From NCBI GenBank assembly GCA_003116975.1, contig BGKB01000004.1, positions 434,001 through 498,000 on the forward strand: a stretch of DNA of 64,000 nt, read 5' to 3'. A program made the translations under genes and the position numbers. Below are positions 1 through 7,939 of this stretch, piece by piece (position 1 is the stretch's first letter; every line of letters starts with the position of its first letter). The DNA comes from Aurantiochytrium sp. KH105. Taxonomy: Eukaryota; Sar; Bigyra; Thraustochytrida; Thraustochytriidae. A model generated the notes under the pieces. It did not search any database. It was not told the DNA's origin and saw only the letters and a list, made by a program, of their open reading frames with translations.

Positions 1-730
1 GTGGAGCCTCTCAATTCCCGTGGCATTTCCGTTTATTCTAGTCATCGGCATTACCTTTGCAGTTGGCAGAGCTCGCATGATGCACCTGCTTCGCGACACC
101 CTGACATCATTCAGCAACGATAATGGCAAGCTCGGTCAATCGCCATCGCTGCCCTCCCTCGAGGAGAAGAGGAGCCCCGACTCTCCACAATCTCGATCAA
201 AACCTTCCGCGGGCCGTGCGCTTCCCGTATCGGCGGCTCGAAGGACCCGCAAGGTCATGAAGGTCATCGAGCGCACGTCTTTGCAAGTGACCATTGGTCT
301 CTTTTTGGTCCTCCTCGCAGGTCTCTTGTACTTTTTGCTCGACTTTGAGGGCATCTTTGCGCCCGCTGGTGGCCGCCAATTCATGACGCCCAAATTGAGC
401 ATCGTAACCGTTTTCCAGATGTTCATCAACATCTCTCTTCTCTACATTATCGTATTTATCCAGTCCTATGCGCATCGCAGCACGGCAAAGATTGTGAATC
501 GCGAGCTTCGAATCCAAAAGGGCCAGAATCTGTCGAGCAGCGACAACAACGAGATCTCTTCCATCCCGGATGACGGCTCCTCCTTTGCTCAGACGCTGGG
601 GTCGCGGACACAGGTATCGTTCCACGCCGGCACGCCGGGTACCACTGACGACGCAGCAGACGTGTTCACGCCTGCTCCGCCTCCAGACGGGGACGCTGAC
701 CGGAAATCGCGTCCATCTCTGCTATTGTGA
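1..730 (+). CDS. Seven-helix membrane protein paralogue, 5' truncated by the window edge
   Basis: The reading frame is open from base 2 (W-S-L-S-I-P-V...) to a TGA at 728-730, so the start lies off the left edge; the GTG at 20 is an internal Val codon. What remains is the C-terminal half: a helix equal to TM5 of the next gene, a long hydrophilic loop rich in Ser, Arg and Lys, then two more helices, and a Ser/Thr/Pro-rich tail. It aligns over its whole length with the C-terminal half of the neighbour: both carry E-x2-x-V-I near TM6 and the shared block F-I-Q-x-Y-A-H-R-S after the last helix. The two are therefore tandem duplicates. Family and function are not recognised; a receptor- or channel-like surface protein is possible but unproven. 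The real coding status is well supported by this paralogy. Confidence 0.8.
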   Translation, partial: WSLSIPVAFPFILVIGITFAVGRARMMHLLRDTLTSFSNDNGKLGQSPSLPSLEEKRSPDSPQSRSKPSAGRALPVSAARRTRKVMKVIERTSLQVTIGLFLVLLAGLLYFLLDFEGIFAPAGGRQFMTPKLSIVTVFQMFINISLLYIIVFIQSYAHRSTAKIVNRELRIQKGQNLSSSDNNEISSIPDDGSSFAQTLGSRTQVSFHAGTPGTTDDAADVFTPAPPPDGDADRKSRPSLLL

Positions 731-1737
731 AAGGAAAATTGGTTGTCGGCCTTGGAGAAGGGAGCCTCATCAATCTAGTAACGAAAGCCATGTGTTTGTC
801 TCTTTTCATGCTGATATTTTCACTTCATGCGCGAGTCGATGCGAGCAGAACATTTCAATCATTGCAAGCGGGGCTACGAATCGTCGCAGTCGGAGCGAGT
901 CTTGTGATTCGCCTGCCTCCTCGCGCCTCAGAAGAGCTAGATTAGATTCTCGGCAAAGTGCTGTGCTTTTGAGCCACTTGACCTGCATGTCCGGCTGAAC
1001 TGCAGTCTCCCGGACACGAGTTTGCATCGGCAGTGCACTTCTCGAACGAGACGGAAGCCTTGCCGACGCATGCCCAGGTCTTGAGGTGGTCGCGTCGCCA
1101 AGAGATTCTATTCGGGTGGTGCCGCATCCAGTGATGCAAAGCTTTGGGCCAACAGGCCTAGAACGCAGCTAAGAGTGTCTTAGCACCTTGAGGGTCGTAT
1201 GCGTTGGATGTTCTCACAACACTAAGACTACGAATGATGCCGCACGCGGGCATGCACACGGTGGGCTGGCACGCTGCAGCACGTGCACAGACCCGCGCAC
1301 TCACAATAGGCCGGAATGGTTGGTTGGCATCTTAAAAATGCCGCATTCGGGACGTCTCAGAGTGGGGTCTGGAATCGCTTTGTCCTGCCTAGCTGCTGAA
1401 TGAAGCCAAGGTTGCGATGCGAGTTCATGGCTCATATCGTGGCTGAATAAGTGCGCACTCCTCACAGGGGCGTGTCCTCGGCCGTAGACGGGATCGCACA
1501 GCATGGGAGCGCATTGGTCGCGAATCTACAAAGTCGTTTGCGTCTTGCCGTTGTCAAGCGGGGCTCTTCCGCATCCCATATTTTCCCTTTATGCCACTTC
1601 ATGTTCTGCAAACTTACTACTACCTACCTGCGCGAGAGAGGTCTGCCACTTGGGAGATCACCCAACAAACCTGCAATCGCAGACTGATCAAGCAGAGCAG
1701 ACGCGATCTTCAAGAGGGGCGGGACGAGAAGAAGAAA
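731..1737. other. Intergenic, between the two seven-helix paralogues
   Basis: About 1.0 kb holding the 3' end of the first paralogue and the promoter and 5' leader of the second. Short overlapping ORFs here lack any recognisable protein features. I see no repeat or RNA gene. Confidence 0.5.
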
Positions 1738-3084
1738 ATGGCAGATGTCAATGGAACATGTGAGACCGACTTTGACTGCGTCGACAACCTCATTTGCTAT
1801 CCTGCCAGCGTATCATGGACAGGCTTTGAGCGCAACGTTTGCCTGTACTCGGGTGCATACGTGAATCCGTTTACTGGAGAATGGAACGCAACTACATACT
1901 GTATCATTGCTCTTTGCACGGCACAAGTCGTGGTGGGTCTGCTGCTCTTCACCGTCGGTTTCTATGATCTTTGCCGCACAGCGTATGCCTTTGGACGGCG
2001 AGTGCGTCTGAATGCCGGCACAAACACAACCCTTGCCGCCACTGGGGCGGCCCTTTTCCATATTCTCTGGCAGCTCGCTCTTCTCGGCGTTGCGCTGGAC
2101 CAGGACAACTTTGACGAATACCCTGCAGATGTCGAAAATCCCGATAAGGTTGGGCGGTTCTCTTTAACACAGCGCGTCTTTACTTTCCTCTGCCTTGTCC
2201 TCATTGTCTTTGCCGCGCTTCAGATTTCTGTCCTATGGGTCGAAATTGCACAGCGCGCCCGCTCGCTGAGCACAACCACGGCAAACAGTATTACGCAGCA
2301 TCGCCGCGGACTCCTTATTTTTGCTGTCATCTTCACGCTCACTATGCTTCCCGTGGCCGCCCTCGGCTTGTGGCAGCTTTCAACTCCGATTGCGTACTTA
2401 TTCTATCTTCTTCTCATTGTCATTTTTGCCACGGGGAGGATACTTATGGTGCGCCTGCTGGATGAGCACCTGGAAATCGTCGCGAACTTGCAGCAGAAAG
2501 CTGCGCCTGTCATTGCTTTTGGTGGCAAGAACGAAACAAGCGCAAATCCCATGTCGTCGACGAGGCCAAGCAAGAAACACCGCAAGGGCCAAGGGAGCTC
2601 TCAGAGCAGTGCTGCGGAGCGTAAAACGATCGAGGTCATTCGTGTGATTCAGCACACGTCCATGCACGTAATCACAGGCCTCTTTGTGCTTCTAATCGTC
2701 GGACCCGTCACTTTTTTGCTGCAATTTGATGGGGTCATGTCTGAAGCCGGAAGTCGCGAGTACATGGGGCCATCGCTCAGCGTCTTGGTCGTCTTTGAGC
2801 TGATTTACAGCGCGACTCTTCTCTACATTCTCTTTTTCATCCAAAAGTACGCGCATCGGAGTTCAAGCAAGCTTGTCAAGAACGAGCTCGGTTCCCAGAC
2901 GCATTCGACGTCGAACCCGGAGGACGGATCCTTTTCATCCGTCGAGGACGGCGCATCCTTTACCCACACGCAACTTCAAACTGCAACAGCGAGCTCCTTT
3001 GCCGGCAGCAGCTTCGTCGACGATGATGCCTTCGAGGTCTCAAACCCCCCCGGTCCGGCACCAAGCCCGCGGATTTGGGTATGA
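1738..3084 (+). CDS. Seven-helix membrane protein with Cys-rich N-terminus
   Basis: Encodes 448 aa from the ATG at 1738, chosen because its context (AAAATGG) is good and the 49 upstream in-frame codons look like leader sequence. Residues 8, 14, 20 and 35 are Cys in a short, probably extracellular segment with N-x-T/S glycosylation sites (N5, N50). Predicted helices lie near residues 55-77, 98-120, 147-170, 191-212, 215-237, 308-330 and 345-369. A basic, Ser-rich loop of about 70 residues separates TM5 and TM6, and the tail is Ser/Asp-rich. Helix count and the Cys-rich head suggest a receptor-like surface protein, but no GPCR family motif such as DRY or NPxxY is visible, so I name no family. 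It is a tandem duplicate of the truncated gene upstream. No intron is needed. Confidence 0.8.
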   Translation: MADVNGTCETDFDCVDNLICYPASVSWTGFERNVCLYSGAYVNPFTGEWNATTYCIIALCTAQVVVGLLLFTVGFYDLCRTAYAFGRRVRLNAGTNTTLAATGAALFHILWQLALLGVALDQDNFDEYPADVENPDKVGRFSLTQRVFTFLCLVLIVFAALQISVLWVEIAQRARSLSTTTANSITQHRRGLLIFAVIFTLTMLPVAALGLWQLSTPIAYLFYLLLIVIFATGRILMVRLLDEHLEIVANLQQKAAPVIAFGGKNETSANPMSSTRPSKKHRKGQGSSQSSAAERKTIEVIRVIQHTSMHVITGLFVLLIVGPVTFLLQFDGVMSEAGSREYMGPSLSVLVVFELIYSATLLYILFFIQKYAHRSSSKLVKNELGSQTHSTSNPEDGSFSSVEDGASFTHTQLQTATASSFAGSSFVDDDAFEVSNPPGPAPSPRIWV

Positions 3085-3782
3085 GAAATGCACAGGCCTA
3101 CGTGACATTGCTTTCTTCTTTTATCTTTTTCCATACAGGCTTTGCGCGATTTTATTCTACTTAGCCATCGTGGGGCGAGCCAAGTGTCGTTTCTCACAAT
3201 GTCGTATGGTCGTCGCTCTTCTGCACAACATCATCATTTATCTTTTTTTGTTTCAGTCACACATGACAATCGATTTGTACCTTTCATTACGAAGAGCGAG
3301 GGAATGTAGGGGAAGGAATGTGCGAACGAGAGAAGCTCTTCCTCCCCAGCGGCGCTCCGTTCCATGACTCACAGTTAGTCAATGCAGCAGCAGCAGCAGC
3401 AGGCGCCGGAGGTTGTCTTTCCCGACCGCGCTTGGTCGTTTTCCTGCCAGGTTGGTGGAGTGCCACGATGCCGAGGCGGGCGGGCGGCCAGCTGCAGACT
3501 GCCAGCCTGACCGTGATGCGGGCGGGAGGAGTCGCCCTGTCAATCAACCACGGCGCAGGACGCACCGTCCATCAACAACGGTTACAAGGCAGCAGCATGC
3601 AGTGCGTCGCTCCCCCTGTCTCACTCCCCGTCTCACTCACGCTCTCTCCCCCCACTCCCTGGCCGCCTATCTTGGCCACTGTGGCACGGTTAGGCCTACC
3701 TCGTTCTGTTTGTGCCGGAGGAGAACGACGGCAGATCGAGAAACGCGCTGGAGCGGGCGGAGAGCGAGGAGCGAGGGCGAGC
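3085..3782. other. Intergenic with a short CAG tract
   Basis: Contains the 3' end of the membrane-protein gene and the leader of the peptidase gene. A (GCA)6 run lies at about 3384-3402. The peptidase frame stays open back to 3318, but the extra 155 codons are low-complexity (C/T-rich, Ser/Pro/Leu) and I treat them as leader. Confidence 0.5.
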
Positions 3783-6700
3783 ATGGGCGGCGGCGGCGAG
3801 GAGTACGCGCGGCCGAGCGAGGCGCTGGAGCGCGTGCTGGACATCGAGGAGGAGCCGCACCTGATCGAGGACCCGAGCGCGAGATGGAGCGTGGTGGCGT
3901 CGTATCGCGCGCTGGCGTTTTCCGTCGCCGACATCTCGCGCCCGCTCGTGGAGACCGGCGGGCTCTGCTTCGACCCGAAGCTGCGCACGCCGCACAAAGC
4001 GCTCTTCGCGCACGCCTTTACGCTGCGGCGGCTGTTCTCCGGAGACGGGCCCCACGCGGCAGGTGGAGGAGGACGAGCGCGCGACCAAGGCGCGCCACTT
4101 GGCCTCGAGGAAGACGCCGAGCACGACGGCGCTAACGACGTTGCGGTGGAGGGGCTCCCCGCTGACGCCGTTGGCTTTCGCTATTTCCGGTGGCGCCGCG
4201 ACGGCGGCAAACTCGCCTTTGCGGCCAAGGTGCCAGACGGCGATGGCTTTGCGCTGCGTTTGTTCGTCGTCGACCTTGACAGTTACCTCGCCCAGCAAAA
4301 CCCTCCCAAATCAATTACAGCGCGCCCTCTCTTAGAGAACCGGACGCTGACCGCCATCACGAACAGCCCCTTTCGTTTTCTTGGGGATGGCGCCTCCCTT
4401 TTGTGCATGTGCGCCCCGGAGAATCAGGGTCCTCCACCCGCAGAAGAGACGGTTCCTCGAGGACCAAACATTAAGGAAAATCTGACCACCAAGAATGCCC
4501 CCGCGCGCACGTACCAACGCCTCATCTCATCGAAGCGTGATGAAGAGCTCTTTGAGTACTACACCAAGGCAGAAGTAGTTCTTGTTCAGTTTGGTGGAAA
4601 CAACACGACATTTGAGACTGTGCTGGAACCCACGCGCGGGGGCGCAATGATTCGCTCAATCTCTCTTTCGCCGGACAAGCGCCACTTTCTCGTCAGCCTC
4701 ACCACCAAGCCGTTTTCATGGACTCTGCCGTACTACAAATTTGCGAAAAAGATCGAGGTATGGACGCTCTCGCGCCCGCTCAGCTTCCACTCGGCCATGT
4801 CCTCGCACGAGGCAGCGCTCGGCGACCACCCCCAATACCCAAAGCGTGCTTCGGTCTCTGCCATTAGCTTTGAGGCTGAAGACAGCGCGTACAACCCCGT
4901 GGATTTTACGCACCAAGCTGTCCTCGACAACAACAACAAAGTCAAAGAGAATGGCTGGGCTGATCCGGATCTTGATGAAATGGATCTTGCAGAAATAGAA
5001 CAGCGCATGACGTATCATGGCAAGATTTTCTTGCAGGACGGCAGACCGCGCAATCCTGTGGGACGCACAGGCATGGTGGGCCGCGGGCTCTTGGGCAAAT
5101 GGGGCCCGAACCACGCCGCTGACTCGATCGTAACGCGATACTGCCCTAAGCGTCCCGATGTGCTGCAAATGGTTGCCATACAACGCCAGGATACAGGTCA
5201 TTGGGCGCTTCCGGGTGGAATGGTGGATCCGGGCGAATCCGTCCCTGTGGCGATGAAGCGAGAATTTATTGAGGAAGCCGGAAATGTAGATATGACGCAT
5301 GAAAAGCTTGCAGCGCATCGCAAAAAGCTGGATCAGCTCTTTGAGCAAGGCACAGAGATCTACTGCGGCTACGTAGATGATCCACGAAACACAGATAACG
5401 CCTGGATGGAGTCAGCCTTTATTCACTTTCACTGTGACAAGGAATTAGGCGACAATATCCCTCTGGCCGCTGGCGATGACGCACAGTCTGTGCGTTGGCT
5501 CGACGTGGACGAAAGCGACGAGGCGTTTGCGAAGCTCTATGCCAGTCATAAGTCTATTGTCAAAATGGCAGCAGGCATGCTATCTGGCGACGAGGCGCTT
5601 CGGCCATTCGCCGTTCAAGTTGCAGAAATTCGTACGGTGGTTGATCTTCCGGATCAAGAGGGGATGGTGATTTCTTTTGACGCACGACCCCAGGGACCGC
5701 GAGGCATTATGTGGCATTGGCAAAAGGCCGCGACGCTCGTGTTTGACTTTGCCCTTGACGAGGGAAATCCCAAGCTCGAGGCAAAGGAGCGTGATGCCGT
5801 CTTTGAGTTGTCAGGCCCGTTTCGGCTCGCAGATTATGTGAAGGATCCGATGCAGAGCCCCGACGCGCGTCTCGTTGTCAAGTTGGACTATCGCATCTCC
5901 GGCATTAGCTGGTCAAAGGCTTCGGCGGGCCTTTGTTTCGTGACGGAGTCGTGGCGCAAGACGCGTCAGACGCGCAAGTGGATCTTGAGGGAGAAAAGAG
6001 CTGTCACTGTTGCTGCTGCTGCTGCTGCTGCTGCTGATACTGATGATGGTGCTATTGCTTCTACCACTTTGAGTTCTTCAACGTGCGACTCTGGCATTTA
6101 CGAACCCAAGGTACTCATGCACGAGCGTTCCTCGGACGATGCCTATGCTTCTACGGGCAGCATTCAGGTCGCTGCAGACGCCTTTGGAGTCTACCATTTG
6201 CAGTACCAGACCATCAAAAACGAGCTTGCTTTTGATGTTGTAGGTGCAGGCGCCAGTCCCGTGGGAAGCCGACCCTTTATCGATAGACTCTTCCTCGATC
6301 CCAAGGGGGATCTCTCGCAGAGGAGGACAGAGCATATATGGCGGAGCCCCCTCGGCCCTGAAGCTGACGCTTCGCTCGTGGACACAAGCCGCGAACCCGG
6401 TGGCACGGTACCCACGCAGCGACAAGCGTTGTACGAGTATCCTGCGGAACTGTTTCCTGGGGGAGAGTGGATGCTTCTACGACGCGAGTCAAACGACCAA
6501 CCCCCTGATTTTTTTTGGCGGCAGCTCTCAACGGGCAAGGAATGGCGCATCACGCGACATGCTCACCCACAACCAGCCCTCGTGGGCGTTCGCAAGGAGC
6601 TGGTCAAGTATAAGCGTGATGACGGCCTTGATTTGAATGGAGATCTCTACTTGCCTCCAGGCTATGACCCCAAAAGGGATGGGCCACGGCCATGCCTTTT

Positions 6701-7589
6701 GTGGGCGTACCCGCGCGAGTTCAAGTCGAGCAAGGCGGCAGGTCAGGTGAAAACATCCCCCCACCGCTTTACGCGCACGTCGTGGTCACGACCCGTTACT
6801 TGGGTAGTAAAGGACTGGGTCGTGCTCGGTTTCGCAAGCCCAATTGTGGCAGAAGGCCCGGACGCCGAGCCTAATGATACATTTGTGGAGCAGCTGCGAG
6901 CCAATGCGCAGGCTGCTGTTCGGTTGCTGTTGGATCGAGGACTGGGCAAACCTGGCGGCTTTGCGGTCGGGGGTCACTCTTATGGAGCTTTCATGACGGC
7001 GCATCTCCTTGCGCACACGGACCTCTTTAGCGCTGGCATTGCGCGCTCGGGTGCATACTTGCGTGCGCTGACCCCGTTCGGCTTCCAAGCTGAGGAACGT
7101 ACGTATTGGGATGCGCCCGAGACGTATGCCAAGCTGTCGCCATTTTCGCACGCGCCGAAAATTGCCCAGGGCACGGGCAAGCTCTTGCTCGTGCACGGAA
7201 TTGCGGACGAGAATCCGGGTACGTTTCCGATCCAATCGGAACGTTTGTACGATGCACTCAAGGGCCATGGCGCAATCACCAAGCTTGTTCTCCTTCCTCA
7301 CGAAGGTCATGGGTACACTGCGCGCGAGTCCATCCTCCATACAATTTTTGAGCAGGAAACCTGGCTCGACAAGTTTGTGCTACCGGCGTTTGATGACAAT
7401 GCAGAGATTCCTTCCCAAGTATGTGCGTCGCTCCTTGGGCAGAGCATGGATTTGGATGTGGACGCAGGGATGTCTTCTCTTGTTGACGCCAACATGAAAT
7501 CTCAAACTCGCGTTCGCATGCTGGGGGGTATGGCAGCAGCAACCGTGCTTGTAATTGTCGCCATGCGTGCGCTCTCGAGTCGACTCTAA
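3783..7589 (+). CDS. S9-family glutamyl endopeptidase with an inserted NUDT9-like Nudix domain and a C-terminal membrane anchor
   Basis: 1,268 aa from the ATG at 3783 (frame open to 3318, so an upstream start is possible). Residues about 20-360 and 605-935 resemble the beta-propeller of plant-type glutamyl endopeptidase. Residues about 940-1205 are the alpha/beta-hydrolase domain: Ser1066 in GGHSYGAF, Asp1142 in HGIADENPGT, His1176 in HEGHGY, a complete S9 triad. Between the propeller halves, residues about 363-600 form an entire NUDT9-type ADP-ribose pyrophosphatase: GRPRNPVGRTGMVGRGLLG, GPNHAAD, a Nudix box starting near residue 478 with the G-x5-E-x7-RE-x2-EE-x-G pattern kept (RE, EE present), then GYVDDPRNTDNAWME. 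Both enzymes look intact. A poly-Ala run (about 743-754, GCT repeats) sits in the second propeller part. Residues about 1246-1265 are a hydrophobic helix ending near the C-terminus, suggesting a tail anchor. Predicted roles: cleavage after Glu and hydrolysis of ADP-ribose to AMP plus ribose-5-phosphate. Location and joint purpose are unknown. Confidence 0.9.
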   Translation: MGGGGEEYARPSEALERVLDIEEEPHLIEDPSARWSVVASYRALAFSVADISRPLVETGGLCFDPKLRTPHKALFAHAFTLRRLFSGDGPHAAGGGGRARDQGAPLGLEEDAEHDGANDVAVEGLPADAVGFRYFRWRRDGGKLAFAAKVPDGDGFALRLFVVDLDSYLAQQNPPKSITARPLLENRTLTAITNSPFRFLGDGASLLCMCAPENQGPPPAEETVPRGPNIKENLTTKNAPARTYQRLISSKRDEELFEYYTKAEVVLVQFGGNNTTFETVLEPTRGGAMIRSISLSPDKRHFLVSLTTKPFSWTLPYYKFAKKIEVWTLSRPLSFHSAMSSHEAALGDHPQYPKRASVSAISFEAEDSAYNPVDFTHQAVLDNNNKVKENGWADPDLDEMDLAEIEQRMTYHGKIFLQDGRPRNPVGRTGMVGRGLLGKWGPNHAADSIVTRYCPKRPDVLQMVAIQRQDTGHWALPGGMVDPGESVPVAMKREFIEEAGNVDMTHEKLAAHRKKLDQLFEQGTEIYCGYVDDPRNTDNAWMESAFIHFHCDKELGDNIPLAAGDDAQSVRWLDVDESDEAFAKLYASHKSIVKMAAGMLSGDEALRPFAVQVAEIRTVVDLPDQEGMVISFDARPQGPRGIMWHWQKAATLVFDFALDEGNPKLEAKERDAVFELSGPFRLADYVKDPMQSPDARLVVKLDYRISGISWSKASAGLCFVTESWRKTRQTRKWILREKRAVTVAAAAAAAADTDDGAIASTTLSSSTCDSGIYEPKVLMHERSSDDAYASTGSIQVAADAFGVYHLQYQTIKNELAFDVVGAGASPVGSRPFIDRLFLDPKGDLSQRRTEHIWRSPLGPEADASLVDTSREPGGTVPTQRQALYEYPAELFPGGEWMLLRRESNDQPPDFFWRQLSTGKEWRITRHAHPQPALVGVRKELVKYKRDDGLDLNGDLYLPPGYDPKRDGPRPCLLWAYPREFKSSKAAGQVKTSPHRFTRTSWSRPVTWVVKDWVVLGFASPIVAEGPDAEPNDTFVEQLRANAQAAVRLLLDRGLGKPGGFAVGGHSYGAFMTAHLLAHTDLFSAGIARSGAYLRALTPFGFQAEERTYWDAPETYAKLSPFSHAPKIAQGTGKLLLVHGIADENPGTFPIQSERLYDALKGHGAITKLVLLPHEGHGYTARESILHTIFEQETWLDKFVLPAFDDNAEIPSQVCASLLGQSMDLDVDAGMSSLVDANMKSQTRVRMLGGMAAATVLVIVAMRALSSRL

Positions 7590-7939
7590 TAAGATAACCA
7601 CTGATCATCAGGCAGATGTTGTTGTTGTTGAAGATGTTGTTGTTGTTGTTGTTGGCGTGTCCCTTTCGAATACTTTCGATTTCGCCTTTGAAGAGGTTTG
7701 TACAAGCTGGAGAGCTCATGGTCTGGTCGTTGCAATCAAAATTACCCTTTTCTTAGAGGATTCAAACACGTTGCGTAGTCGCCTACAACGCTTTGCCTCC
7801 CAAGTCTCAGCATCCACGGAGAAAAAAATAGGCGAAAAGGAAAAATGCGTTGCAGGCCTAGTTCCGCAAAAAAAACTACAAACAAAGAAAGATACATGAT
7901 TGACAAAAAGAAGATAATAGGTGGTGCTCAATGGCGCTC
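7590..7939. other. Convergent 3' intergenic with GTT repeat
   Basis: The 350 bases between two convergent stops. A broken (GTT)n tract lies at about 7618-7655. Both 3' UTRs must fit here. Confidence 0.5.
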
